Positions 13,284 to 26,714 of a stretch of 64,000 bases of DNA are shown piece after piece. Position 1 is the first letter of the stretch; each line of letters starts with the position of its first letter. The stretch lies in the NCBI RefSeq assembly GCF_035582795.1, contig NC_134368.1:32548501-32612500 (forward strand), written 5' to 3'. The translations under genes were made by a program, and so were the position numbers. Below the pieces are notes generated by a model. It was not told the origin of the DNA. It searched no databases and was given only the letters and a program-made list of their open reading frames with translations. This DNA comes from Mycteria americana (Eukaryota > Chordata > Aves > Ciconiiformes > Ciconiidae).

Positions 13284-14370
13284 TGTAAGAAAAGCATGCA
13301 ATAATCCTTTTAAAGTGAAGTGGTAATTCCCTGGAGTATTGTTCTGGCTTCCCACAATTTGTGGTTCAGAGACTTCTTAATACATTCTGTTGTCACTTTA
13401 GCGACCTTTAGTTATTATTTAACTTCCATTGACTTCATGGGATTAGGGATTTGACCCATCACATTTTATATCTGACATAAAATACGAACTAAAGCAAAGT
13501 GAATAGGTTAGTTAATACATTTAAACATTCTATAAACCCAAAACCTATCATAATAGGAAGTTCAAGTTACTTCTGCTTCCAGCCATCAAGCAGCTATCTC
13601 TGGTCTGCTCTTTGCACAGTCTCGTAACTGCTGTGCACCAGCTATGTGCATTACTTGCTGGCATGATGGTCTGTCTGGCAGGAAGGAAGAGCTGGAAAGC
13701 TTCATTATTCTGTAGAAGGGCTTTTAAATGAGTAGAAACAGCCTGGGAGCGCACAGCTGAGGAATGGGCCCTTTTATATGACAAGCCATACTTTGTACTT
13801 TTCTGTACAAAGAAATATCTTGATTTCTGATGCTTGAGAGTGGAAAATATTGTTCTCCTGTTTGATAAATGAAACTGTTTGTCTCCAAAGCAAGCATATA
13901 AGTAATAGAATAAACATATTTTCTCACTAAAGGGATAGTTTCAGGAAAAGAGGATTAAAATTCTTGGAAAATAAGTGAGGCAGCTACAAGTGTCAGGTGA
14001 TTATATGGCCTTATGTAAGTGCAGTGTTTGGTGTCTAGCCAAGTATTTCTAAAACTTATAGGGCAACTTCTGTTCACATTTAGGCCAGCATAAAACTGAA
14101 AGCACTTAAAAAATCAGAGCGCAGTCTTTGCTCCTATGTTAGAGCTTTCTTTGAAAAGAAAAAAAGTCTGTATCACAAGAAATTTCTTTACTACAGGGAG
14201 TTCCTAAAGGGGATGATGTGGTTAAAACAGGGGTTTGCAAGAATTGAATTTTATTCCTGCCTTTCTTGTAGATCTCCTGTACTGTATGGGGCAAGCTATC
14301 TTTGTGGCTCAATTTCTGTCTTAACCATAGCAAATGTGTTTGTGTATATCTGATATTCAAACAATATAGT

Positions 14371-14395
14371 GTGTGTGGGGGGGGTGGTTGGTAGG
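14371..14395 (+). repeat. GT/G-rich low-complexity tract
   Basis: GTGTGTG is followed by a run of eight G, then GGTTGGTAGG. Several closely spaced G-runs could allow a G-quadruplex on the plus strand, although only one run exceeds three G. No function can be assigned. Confidence 0.6.
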
Positions 14396-15032
14396 TACAG
14401 TAGCTATTTGTTGTATGGCAGTGTATTAAAATAATTTTGTTATTGGTTTTGTTTCATGGAGAAAAACTCTAGTTGGAACTAAGTGGGAGAAAATCTTTTT
14501 ACATGGGGTTTTTTTTGAAAATTTTACTCCCATTTAGTCTAGTAGTGCAGGTGGTAATAAACTGCTTCTGAAGTGAACCCATCTTAAATAAGTCATGTAT
14601 TTGTATTGTTTGGTAGATTTTTTTAATGTGTAATAATCTTTCAAAGTCTGGTTTATTTCCAAGATAGCTTCCAGAATGCAAATTGTGTTCCATAATGTTA
14701 TTTTTCTTGCACGTCCACTCTTTGTTATCTCATGCTTAGTTTTTGTGCAGTTTATATCACATTACTTTTTCACTTCAGGTTTGAAATATCATTAAACTTG
14801 GTGAGAGACCACGGTATTATACAATTGAGTAATTCTCTTTGACTCATGCAAACCTTCAGGTATTTAGAATCAGAAAAGCAAAATCTTACACTGGTAGAAC
14901 ATTGCTTGAAGTGCTGAAGATGACTGGCTAAATCTGTAGTACGAATTAGGTGGAATTTGTCAGTCTGTCAATCAGTCTTACAGATTTTCCTGATCACATA
15001 CTGAACATACACAAAGCAAGAGAGTAGATATA

Positions 15033-15560
15033 GTGAGTTCAAGAATTGTCTTTGGAATGATCCTTCTTTCAAAAGAGATTTATGAACTGATGTTCAAACA
15101 GAAGCATAAAATGTTTCCAGATGACAACAGAATGAAAGATATCACGGAGATCTCAGGAAAGGAAGTCAGAATAGGCAAGAATGTATTTGGAAATGTGTTA
15201 GCTTTTACTGAAAGTGCAAATCTGGACATCAGAGAAGTCCTGGAATGCCTGCCGGGCTATATTCTCTGTCCCTACTAGGCTTTTAGCACTGTAGTTGCCC
15301 ACCAGGCAGCATCAGATGAATCATCATGAAAACCAAACAAGACAACTGAGAGAGAATACAGAATATGAACCTTTGCTGAGACAATCCAACTGCCATCTGT
15401 ATGTTTTTCTGATGAATGGCATTATCATATCTTTTTGTGCCAAATGAGTAAACTATTTTCACCACACAAATACTGTCTACTCCAGCACATACTACATGCA
15501 AACTACCAAGCACAAATTTCAGGGTGATCTTTGCAATGTGAATTCACTCTGCCAGCTGGA
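15033..15560 (+). pseudogene. Decayed ORF of unidentified, possibly transposon-related, origin
   Basis: An 81-codon open frame (about 15,033-15,278) with a balanced, protein-like composition contains VFGNVLAFTESANLDIREVL. Beyond its TAG stop, coding-like stretches continue in neighbouring frames (for example LYVFLMNGIIISF near 15,400), suggesting a longer frame broken by stops and shifts. The pattern 'LFG-x-L...(I/L)D-x-x-x-VL-x-YP' recalls uncharacterised ORFs found with some vertebrate mobile elements, but this is a memory-based resemblance, not a proven homology. A chance ORF remains possible. Confidence 0.2.
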
Positions 15561-18500
15561 AACCTATCCAACAAGTTCTGGTTAGAAAACTAATGCCAAA
15601 AGAAGTGTAGGCCTGTGATGAATGATTGGGTCATCAAAACCCCACAGCTTTCCAGGAGCTTATAAAATGCAACTGCATCCATCACTGTCAAATTAGTAAG
15701 TACATATTAGCAACCAGTTGACTGAGTTACAGAGAGATGTACAAGCTGAAAACATATAACAAAGAAAAGAATGATGGCAAATAGGAGGATGGTATGCAAG
15801 AGCATTTCAGTGAAGAACTGGAAGAGAATAAAGAGAAGAATTAATGTTGAGGTATTCTCTAGTGCTTTACAGGAACCTTATAGTACATCTAACCTGGTTT
15901 CAGTAAGGAAAATAACATTGGTTTACAGTCTATTTAATTAATATGAATATGTATTCCATACTTGTAGTAAGAACTCTTTTTAATCCATACCTAGTCTTTA
16001 TAAAACAAACATATTTTTTCATAATGAAATAGTTATCATAGCTAAACTATCCCTCAAATAAGGTTTTCATATTAGCAAAGCCTAGAGATCTGTATTGTCA
16101 AAAAGCATTCACTAGCTCAGATGTAGCAACTCTTAAGATCTTAAATTTTGGCTCATTGAGTGGTGTTTCTTTGCGCAGTCTGTCTTCCCATATAATAAAG
16201 CCTACTCACAGATTTCCGAAAGCCGCTGTGCAAATCCACAATTTCTGGCAGCTCGTGTTTATGCCATGATAATGTGGTTTCAGTGGAATAATGTTAGTAG
16301 TAGATCAACGGCTGCCTGAGTGAAGCTCTGTGGAAAGAGAAAAGTCATAGAAAAACTTCAACTTTTCATATCAGTTAGAGGAAACTAATTTACAGCAACA
16401 GAATATAAGTACAGTGAGAGTTCACATTATGAGTATATAAGGGAAACAATGTGACAGAGTTGACTGGTGTCCTTCCTGATCTTGGTGCTGTTTGGTGTTT
16501 CTTGTTGTTCTGTCTTACAGAGCACTGTTTAGTACTAAATGCTTTCAAAACCAGAGGATATCAATTGGTGTTAGCACATTCCCTCTTCATAACACTGGTA
16601 AGTGCAGCATTGAAAAATGCTGCCTTTACAGAGCAATGAAAGTAAGATTTACCATGAAGAATACCTCCATTATACAGCTTTCAGCAGTAGTGCAAAAGGA
16701 CTTTCTGGAATTGTGTTGGTATGACCTCAGTCTTTGAAGACATAGCTAGGATTTTCATTATGCTTGTAACAGTACATACTGCAAACTGTTGAGAAAGTTA
16801 CACTTCTTTTCATTATTCCTTTGTTTAAGATGTGCATTTATCTTGCATTCTGTATGTACCTTTCATCTCAAGATATATTTAGTAAATCATTTATGAAGCA
16901 CCCGAGATTTTTTTGTCCCCACTTTTGGGTGGAACAAACTGCTGTATGTCAGCAACATGACTTGTCAGGACAAGAAGTAAAGCGCAATGTCTACTTGATA
17001 TTGCAGTGCAAAGATTTGAGAAGCAAAACATACACCTTTACTTGAGATTCACCTCTTAACATCGGAATGGACATCTCTACTCTCCCCAAAACCCACTGAA
17101 ACTTACAAAAGATGTTAGGACAAGAATCTCAGTCTTATCTGAAGAATGCCGCTTTCTGAAATACTATTTTAGTAGAAATATCATTCTCTGACACTGATTG
17201 AGTAGAGGATCAGAGACTACCTAATTAATTACTGATGTCGCTTCCTGCTGCACCTTGGATTCACATGCCAGGTCCTTTAGTTGGGTATATGACTGACTAT
17301 TTAACTCTGGGAAAAATAAATAAGAAAACAAGAAGATTACAAGATGTAAATTTAAAATGTACAAAAAGTTTGAACAAATTGAAATGTAATCAAATTTGGA
17401 GTATTTCACCTTTATAACAAATAAAGCTAACACAAAGAATTTTTTCATATCTGAGACTCACAATAGTGATTTGTGTCTGCGGGAGAGAGACTTTTTTTAA
17501 ATGTTTCCTGATATTATCTGCCAAACTCTGTTAAATGATTTACTGAGTGGTTTCAGGGCTCAGTTATTGTACAGTTCTTCAGTGTTAATATATCACTCTT
17601 TCATCTGGAATGGAATTGCCAAGAAAATTATTTCTCATGATATTTTCTTGGAAGGAGTAATCATTTTTTGTGTCTCATGACATTTGAATTCCATGATGAT
17701 TTTTAAAATGTGTTTAATTTTTTGAAGATCTTTAATAATTACCACATCATTTCTTTCTTTGTCTTTCACAAGAACCTCTAATATTATCAGTAGCAGTACT
17801 GTTTCTCTGTGCTATTCTTTGCCCTATTAATTACCTCATTGGCTCTCCCTTACCATGGGGGAATCACATTTTTCTTTCAAATTGTCCAATTTTTAAAAAT
17901 AAGTAAGATAAACTGGGATCAATTTGTTCCAATCTTTATTTATCCTTTCAAACCTGAACAAATAATTGCATGCCTTAAACTTGTCTTTTTTCCCAGCTAC
18001 ATCAGGTGGCCTTGTAGAAGATAATACTTGTCCCACAAAACTGACCTTACTTCCCTGTCAAGTGATCGGCATTCACCAAGTATGGTTATGGCTATGGTAT
18101 GACTAAAATATGGCTGAAGGAGGAATGTGTCTAAAAGAACTAGTGATTATGTAACAATTGATTCCAATTCTTCGTTAAACCTGGGAGATGAGTGGGAGCT
18201 CACATCCAGTAACTCTCTGCTATACAATCACAGAAGACAGAAGGCTTTTCTTCGGGCCCCGCAGTCCCTCTCTCTGCCATGCAAGGCTGTGCTCTACATT
18301 GAGTTGGAGTTCAGCTTTTGAGCTTTAAATGTCCCAGGATGAGAGTTGCAATCAGTTTCCTTGAGAAACTGTCCTTTAGCACAAGCCCAAACATGTAAGA
18401 AACTTTTTCCTGTTCCTCAGACTAAGAATTATCTGCCTTATTTTTATTGAATTCTTCTAGTTATTTTCCTGCCTACAATTTTAAATGTTATGTCTGCGAA

Positions 18501-19283
18501 CACATATGACCCTGCTAGTTGTTGCTTAATAAGTTGCCTTCTGACAGCATATGTGATGTCCAAAAAAGTCAAAGGAAAAAGCATATTTCTGAAATAATTT
18601 CTGGTGAAAAATTTTTCAGAATAAAAACTTTGTAAGGCATAAAAGGCAGCAATAAGAATTCATATTTTTAGTTTGTTGTAGCTTCTCCAAAGTGTCTACT
18701 GTGTTGTTGACTCAGAGTAGCTTTCAGAGTAGGAGAACTGGATCTCAGCCATCATATTCACATAAGAAAATTAAAAAAAAAAGCAATTTGTTGCTCTTCA
18801 GTCCTCTGACTGCCTAGATTATGCTCATGATAACCTTTGTAACCTTTGATTAAAAAGTGCTACACAGAAGAAAGTCTACCCATTAATGAAGCTTAGTTTA
18901 CTTGTGCTGGAAATTAAAAACATGACTGACTACTTTTCAAACCAGAATAGTGAATTGTGTTACAGCACTGAGAAGGTTGATACACACAAGTAAACCAAAG
19001 CAGAACAAATACATAAATAAGAAATCTTGAAACTCAGATTAAGTTATGATACATGGTAGCTTTGTTAATTCATCAACAAAGAATGTTATTCTTTTTTAAC
19101 TTAGTGAGCACATGAGTCTGTTTATCACATGCCTCTATAAATAAGTGTCTTTGTAAATGTTTTCTCTTTGTTGAAAACACTTTTTCTCCCGTCAGGGCAT
19201 GCTACACCATTAAATTAAACTATGAATTTCCTTGCTTGTTACAGAAGATACATAGAACGCTGTGGCAGGCATAGCACTGGTAT

Positions 19284-19430
19284 AACTTTTTAATATCAAT
19301 TTTAAGAACTATTTACAGATTATTTTAGTGGTATGGCACTGATATATTTTATCTGGCAAAACTTTTTCATATAAATTTTAAGAACTATTTACATATTATT
19401 TCAGTAGTTCACTGATGCTATATCTGGTTA
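19284..19430. repeat. Diverged tandem duplication, unit about 75 bp
   Basis: Two adjacent copies (19,284-19,359 and 19,360-19,430) share the core ATTTTAAGAACTATTTACA, then ATTATTT, AGTAG/AGTGG and CACTGAT. They differ by substitutions and a small deletion. This is a local segmental duplication old enough to have diverged. There is no coding content. Confidence 0.8.
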
Positions 19431-22400
19431 ATCAAAAATGATCGGCTAATTTCATTGATAGCGGTATATCTGTTAATACAATAAATACCATGAACTTCAC
19501 TGACAGTTAAATGGTCTGGGTCACTTAGGATAATTTTATTATCCTAATTAATTATTAATTATTTGCCCACCCTATCCATACTTCCTATATCTGCAACCCC
19601 CATTTCTTTCATAGTATGGTTCAGAGTTACAATTTTTTTCTAATGTCAGTGTTACCTCAACAAACCCATCTGTTAATGACTGGACAATTTCTTCAACAGA
19701 CAGAATAAACACAATCACAAAACTATTTCTTGAAGAGACTTTATAAAACTCTGAAGAGGGAAAGATGAATGAAACATCAGGAGTTACTGTGTAGTTTAGG
19801 AAAAAAAAAGAATTCTAGATTACAATATACTCTGATATACTCCCATTTATTTTATATTTCAACCTGAGAGAATTCATTATTTCTGTCTTTTACAGTGAAA
19901 TACTGAGATCACTTGGAAACTTAACAATTAGTAAAGAATAATAGTAGCTTTCATTTGCATGCCCTGTTTAAATGTGGTACCTGCTGACTTCTCAGCAGTG
20001 AAATTTTGCCTTTTTTTTAAGTTAAAATATTCAAATCTGGGTCTGCTGATTAAGCTCATACCTAGAGAGTTAAATGTTACAAACCTAGAATGTCTTTGCT
20101 TTGCAGTCAAGGTTGGCCTGTACCGATGCTTGCAAATTTAAGCAGTTGTCACACTTTTTAAATGCAGCTATCTTGCCTGGGCATAAGAAACATTCAGCAC
20201 AGTTGCATACACTGTAAATTACTTCGGGCTCTTTCTAAAGAAAAGTTCCTTGGCATAGTTTCTAAGACACATGCTTCCCTCATTAGAACAATGTAGGGAA
20301 ATTATGTGCAAAACCACAAGAGGTGATAAAGAGCTGTGGAATTAGCTTTGTATTTTGTGATAATGTCTGTGAAATCCTTCCTCGGGTGATAGAGAGTGGA
20401 CATGATGTAAAAACACATTGTAAAAGAAGCCGAGGCTGTACAGAACAGTAACTGAAGTCCTGACAGGGCAGCGTTCTAGTACTCCATTGTATAGTGGCCA
20501 AGGATGTAGATGCCTTTTGCAAAGAAATAACCCAAGGTAGTGCTATGTCATCATGTAACATTCAGTTCCAGTAGATGGCCTTAGTTTGAATCAGTCACTA
20601 CCAGAAGAAAAGGAAGAAATGTTGGGTATGTGTTTAGTTGTGATAAGTTATTCGTGTTCATGCAACACTAACATCCATCAGACACTGAAGGAATGGAATG
20701 CAGTGGTTCTGCTGTGGGGATATGTTTATGTTGGATTAGCCTGTGCTAATGCTGAGTGTGATTGTCACCTTTTTAATCATGCCACTATAGTATCTCTTGT
20801 AGGTGAGCCACATTACAACCTTACTGCTGTGGGCTGTGACTTGAGCACTTTTCACATGTGGAAATGTTTTGCTTTCTGTATCTATAGTAACTAACTGCTG
20901 ACATTTTCACTAAGTGCTGTGCATAGGCTGAGGGTGTATGACTGTTATTATTATCTGCTTTATAACTTATGCCAGAAGGCAATGTAGTATGTAGTACCTA
21001 AATTAGCTTGAAATAAAACAGTTCATGATTTGAAGTGCTCCAGCTGTGGCAGCAAAGATGCTCATGAAGTTTAATTGACCCTGCCAGAAATAACCTTTAG
21101 TATGTATAGAGAGATCCTTGGGCATTATAATTTAACTTTCTTGATCTGAGTACAGATAAACTACAGTGGCTGCGTGGGCTATAATGCCCCCAACTCCTAT
21201 CAATCCCTGCATGGTGGACATGCCTTTTAGTTGGTCATACAGTAATGGGCAGGTGAATTTGTGTTTTCTTCAAAACATTGCTTCTAATTAAATGTCTCAT
21301 CTTCTCACTGGTGTCTAGCTCTGCTGAACTGTTTCTATTCAACTCAAACATTCTTTTGCACATTACATATATAGCACTAAGTGTAGTGGCAGTTACATAT
21401 GGTGAAGGATTACTCAATGACAGCGTCTTATCTTACCTATGTGTGGAAGGCCAGAGGTTTTATGGTTGTGAAATTCTATGTTGAACAGAGATTTTTAATG
21501 ATGAACCTAAAGAAATTAGTTTGAAAGCAAAGCTAAGGGTAAAGAAATCATCGGAAAGCAAAATCATGACATCCTATTTCCAAATAGAGTATTTTAAAAC
21601 TTGTTGAGCTGCCACTGTCTGGCTTGTGCCGCTATGCCCCTTCCCTAGCACCCATCCATGTGGACTTAGGGGCTGTTGATTTCATCCTCGTGTTTTTTTA
21701 CTACCATCTCCTTTGCGTTGCAGGGGTAAAACATGAATGGACTTGGGAGTAAAATCCATGAGAGAATTAGTGATACTGCAATCAGTATTACTTTGTTGAT
21801 ATCTTTGCACCTTTTCGAGTGAAAGTAATTATGAAGAAAATCTGTCTCACTCCATGTTTCTTGTCACCTTCTCTCTGTCACCATTTTACAACATGTATTT
21901 TGCCATTATAGCCTATGTAGCCATTATACTTAGTAGGTAATGTTATAGAGCATGGGGTAGCATGTTGCAGAGCGCTCACTGCATATGTTAAGTTCCATAC
22001 TGTTTCTTCTAGCATGTGTTGTATATGTAGAGAACTGTCATGACCTAAAATATTTTGTTGCCTTAAAAGCAGACAATATAAGAAGACTTCTTGTATATTG
22101 TGAATCTGAAGTCAAAGTAGAATTCATGTTACATCACTTTCTAAATGCTGTGGTTTTAAAACTGTGGTTGACAGCTTTTTCTGATATTGGCATTCCATAA
22201 TAAAGTTAAATGCGTGTTTGAGAACAGGGCAGTGTGTTCTCTGCCATGCTGAAAGTGAAAAATGCAGCTCTGGATACTGGAAGTTCCTGCCAGACTACAC
22301 AGTTTGTATTAAATCATCCAAACCCTTATGTTGATACTTTGCTGCAATGGTCCTTTGCTCTGTTCTGCCCTGCGTAGAGATAGTTAACCAAGATTTGTCC

Positions 22401-23741
22401 TTGCAAGAGAAGGTAAGTAGGCTAAACACAGTCATCCTGATTTATTGCTGTAACATCAAGGCACTGTAAAATCTGCAAACAAAGCAGATAGGAGAGGCAT
22501 CTACAGCTTTTCTAATCCACTTATATAATCTTCAGCTTTTCAGCTCCATTTTTATGTAGGAATAGAGCACCTCATCACTTGTACGTACAATCTCTTACCT
22601 TTCCCATGCACATCATATTAGAATTTTTGAAGTGTCAGGATTCCTTCACATCTCTAAATATATTAATTATGAAATCCCTTTTGACTGGTTGAAGTTAACC
22701 TCCTCCTAAACATCCACAAGTAATGATGGTTGATGGCTAATTTTTTCATCATTGTTGATAAAACAGCAGATGATGAGTGATCAGACAACTATTACAATAT
22801 TCTGGCAGTAATTATTTGTTTACTTAAATCATAAGTGATACTCTAGGATATGGGCTTATCGTACATTAGCTGCTCTGCTGTAAAGCCTGCCTGTATGGGT
22901 AAGTCTCAGTTTATATCTCCATACTGGGTGTAAAATTCCTTAAAATTCTATTATTTGGGATAAGAGTTGCATAACACATAACAGCTGGCCTTTTATAAAT
23001 TCATACTCTAGATTACGCAGAGATAACATTTTGGAGTTAAAATATCAAGCATTTGTCTGTTTTTTCAGTCTTGCCAAAACCCATAGTATCAAAGTCATAG
23101 TTCTCAAAGGCTTGGAAAAAAAGTTGGGTATTATTTTAAACCCTGCTGCCTTGCTGACAAGGCATAAGCATAAAGCAAAGAGACAAGATAACACCAATCA
23201 GCAAATTAGCAGCTTCTGGCTCCTCCCAAGTTTCAGCTGCCTTCCTACCAGACCTGTGAAGCAAGCTGTAAGAATTATCTTCCTCTAGGCACTAGGCAGC
23301 AGTTTCCAAGTCAGCTTGCTCCACAATGACTGCAGAAACTTGGTGGAAACAGCAGATTTTATCATGCCTGGGGATTGTAGTCTGCTGCCTAAAAAGATGG
23401 TGGTGACAGTCTGTTCCCTATTAAAAATGCAGTAGTACCGTATACAACTTACATAATCATCCACTATAAGGACTGTAATAGAACTCTCCAAAGCATGTCC
23501 TTACCAATCTGCTTTTCATATAAGCAGGGACAATAGCCCTGGGGTTTATCTGAATGTATCTGAAGAACAAATTCTGCTGTTAGGATATCCTTGGCTCATC
23601 AACTTCACTTACTCATTCACGTCCGTATGTCAAATATGCAGGTTGAAAAGTCTCTATTCTGGCAACTGATCCCCTTGCAGTAGGGACTGCATTGCTTCAC
23701 ACTTGCAAAAAGGTGTTTCTAGTCTTATTGGATATCAAGAC

Positions 23742-25175
23742 AATCACAGAGTCATTTAATTTGGAAGGGAACTCTTGAGGTCATCTAGACCAACTCCTGT
23801 GCTCAAGCAGGGTCAGCTAGAACCGGTTGCCCAGGACCATGGCCATCAGATTTTGATTATCTCCACAGATGGAGATTCCACAGCCTCTCTGGGCAACCTG
23901 TGCCAGTGTTTGACCACCCTCACAGTAAAAAAGTGTCATTTCATGTTCAGATGAACTCTCCTGTGTTTTAATTTGTGCCCATTGCCTCTTGACCTGTTGC
24001 TGGGCACTACTGGAAAGTCTGGCTCCCTCATCCTTGTTCTCTCCCATCAAGTATTTATAGAATCATAGAATAATTTGGGTTGGAAGGGACCTTTAAAGGT
24101 CATCTAGTTCACACCCCCCCTGCAAAGAGCATGGACAATGCTCTGCCACTGAGCTATACTCCCACCCCACCCATTATACCCATTGATGAGATCTCCCCTG
24201 AGCCTTCTCTTCTCCAGGCTGAAGAGTCCCAGCTCTCTCAGCCTATCCTCATGTGAGAGATGCTCCAGTCCCTTAATCATTTTTGTGCTGGACTCACTCC
24301 GTTAAGTCCATGTCTCTCTTGTACTGAGGAGCCCGAACCTGGTCACACAGTGCTCCAAAGTATGGCCTCACCAGTGCTGAGTAAAGGGGAAGGGTCACTT
24401 CCTTTGACCTGTGGACAATGCTGTTCATAATACAGCCCAGAATGGTGTTGGCCTTCTTCCCCGTGAAGGTGCATTGCTGGTTCATGGTCAGCTTGTTGTC
24501 CACCAGGTCCCCAAGGGTCTTCTCTGCAGAGCTGCTTTCCAGGAGGTTGGCCCCCCGTGTATATGCTGCCTGAGTTTATTCCTCTCCAAAGTCCTCTTCA
24601 GGACGTTGCATTTCACCTTATTAAACTTCATGAGGTTCCTCTTGACTCAGTTCTCCAGCTTGTCAAGGTCCCACTGAATGGTAGCACAACCATGTGGTGT
24701 TTCAGCCACTCCTCCCTATTTTGTATCATCTGTGAACTTGCTGAGGTTCACTGTCACATCATCCAGGTCATTAATGAAGCTGTTAAACAGTATTAGCCCC
24801 AGTAATGATCCCTGGCTTACACCACTTGTGACTTGCCTCCAAATGGACTTTGTGCTGCTGATCACCATCCTCCAAGCCTAGCCATTCAGTCAATTTTCAA
24901 TCTATCTCACTGTGTAATTATCTAGCCTTTAATTTGTCAGCTTGTCTATGAGGATGTTACAGGCTCAGCCGTACTTTAGTTGAGGTAAACAGCATCAGCT
25001 GCTCTCCCCTCATCCAACAGGCTAGTCAACCTTGTAGAAGGTTATCAGATTGGTAAAGCATGATCTCCCCTTTGGAAACCCATGCTGACTGCTCCAAATC
25101 ACCTTCTTTCCCTTCATGTGTTTGGAAATAGTTTCCAGGATGTTTTTCTCCATCACCTTCCTATGGATATAAATT
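23742..25175 (-). mobile_element. CR1 LINE with decayed reverse transcriptase
   Basis: A 5'-truncated CR1 retrotransposon on the minus strand, running from about 25,175 (5') to 23,742 (3'). Its ORF2 can be followed in order through several frames. It begins with the SQHGFPKGRSC block near 25,075, then a variant of the SGVPQGS block near 24,815, then the catalytic box, which reads FTDD instead of the FADD I recall for CR1, near 24,735. Next come NLMKFNK near 24,635, VDNKLTM near 24,495, LPLYSALVRP near 24,375, [19 protein letters not shown] near 24,205, and finally the C-terminal end up to a stop near 23,815. A 3' UTR follows, with the TTGGAAGGGAACT word and terminal octamers at 23,742-23,790 (as written on plus). 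Multiple stops and frameshifts make it inactive. It is interrupted at 24,060-24,178 by a separate insertion. Confidence 0.95.
24060..24178 (-). mobile_element. tRNA-head/CR1-tail SINE-like element nested in CR1
   Basis: About 114 bp interrupts the CR1 reverse-transcriptase frame. Read on minus, it starts with GGGTGGGGTGGGAGTATAGC and CAGTGGCAGAGCA. The word TAGCTCAGTGG is a perfect RNA polymerase III box A with the look of a tRNA-Ala or tRNA-Cys 5' half. After a TTTGCA word and a G-run it switches to a CR1 3' tail (GAACTAGATGACCTTTAAAG, then GGTCCCTTCCAACCC) and ends in the ATTCTATG octamers. The direct repeat TTATA flanks it (24,055-24,059 and 24,174-24,178). Removing the insert plus one repeat leaves the host frame uninterrupted (GDLINGY then KYLMGEN). 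A tRNA-derived, CR1-mobilised SINE is known in zebra finch (TguSINE1). Here no box B is visible, so this may be a truncated copy, a variant or a one-off chimera. Confidence 0.7.
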
Positions 25176-26714
25176 GCTGCTGTATTGTTTGCCTGCGATT
25201 GCAGAGCTCAGATAATAGATTTGATAGGAAAGCTGTTCCATTCATTTTATTTTAGAGACATCTAAATTCTGAAATCTCTAGATTCTGTATTTTCCAAAAT
25301 GTCTCTGAATTATCTCATGGAGATTAAATTGAAGTTTCTCTTGCAGCCAGTGAATGGGAGGAGGCACGGAAGAGGAGCGAGTAGAAATCCTGTAGAGCAT
25401 TGCAGACAGTGAGGCTTGGAGGGACTGAGGGGAGAGTTTGTTTGGGATGTGTGGACAAAACGTGTTTGCAATGAAGACAAGACTGTCCGTTTTTCCTGTT
25501 TTCATAGAGTCTTCTCCTATTACAGCAATCCTACATTGCAATTGACTTGATTTAAAAAAAAAAGAGATATCAAACATTCCCAGTTAATGCCTATATGGTT
25601 TTTTTGGTGAAAGCATAATGAAACCCTGAAGAGTGACACAAAACCAGTGGCCTTACAAAGGTTTGGGTAGACTGCATAAAACTTTGACCTTCAAAATTAT
25701 TTATTTCTACTTTGGCTTTTCAAGATCATGGACAGACCAACAGGAATGTGTGAGGCCAATTCCCTTCAGTTGGATATCGCCTTACCAGGAGTGGATCTGG
25801 AGGACATACTGGTGGTTTTGTGTGGGCAGGTGAGATGTTGCCTACCAAGCTAATCATGAGAAAGAGAGAAATTGGAAATCTGTCTGAAGATGCCTCAAAG
25901 CAGTGCATATTCTGATAGCTAATTTTCATTTGCTTGCTAACCAAGGAGGACAAAGTCATTCCTGCTACTCAGACACTTGTTTTTTTCTTCAGTCTTTCCC
26001 TCAAACATCAGTATTCCTTCTCTTTTTAGATGTGGGGAAATCAACCAAGAATCTAGGTGGAAAGGCAACCAGACAAAATGAAAATATGAGGCTTTATAAA
26101 TAATGCTATTTTGTTTTATTGTTTTCATCTACTGAATATACTCAGAGAAGTTGTGTGATTGGATGTGGCATACATAAAATCAAAGGTCTAAGAGAAAAAT
26201 TGAACAGCGTGATTACTGCAGGAATTAAAAAAAAAATTATTATGAAAATTAGCTGTGCTAGCCAGATAGAAAATAAACTTTTACTTCTTACCATGGCCTG
26301 TCTGAGAGAATGCTAGTAAGAATTCATTACACTGACTCTTGTGAGAGCAAAGCCATCAGACTTCTGAATTCCTTCTTACTTTTTTTAGTATTTAGGTCCC
26401 TCCTTGCAGTTTAGAATTTGGTCAGGGAACTGGCCCATGTATTTTCAGAACTGGTTCTGAAATTTTATCCTATTCTGAACATTATCTTTGTCCTGCCTTT
26501 TTTGCAGTAGTTTATGACTTAGCTCAGCATTCCATCTGCTCTTGCTTTTTATTTTTTTTTTAAGCGTTTTCCTGTAGTACGAAAATAATATAAGTAATGC
26601 ATTTATCATGTCTTCTGCGAACAACTCTTTTCTATTCCACCTCTTGCAAAGTGACTGCAGTCACGGAAGTGGAGAGTTTATCAGCCATGATGAGGTTCTT
26701 TTGAGACAAATAAA

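Larger units (their letters stand above)
13284..23741. other. AT-rich non-coding DNA
   Basis: No supported gene. It includes a G-rich tract at 14,371-14,395, a decayed ORF-like segment near 15,030-15,560 and a diverged tandem duplication at 19,284-19,430. Remaining open frames are short and not recognisable. Probably a continuation of the same intron or intergenic spacer. Confidence 0.6.

Noticed and set aside
24121..24165. A functional tRNA gene
   Set aside because: Only the 5' half with box A is present. There is no anticodon stem-loop pairing, T-arm or box B, and it is fused to a CR1 tail.
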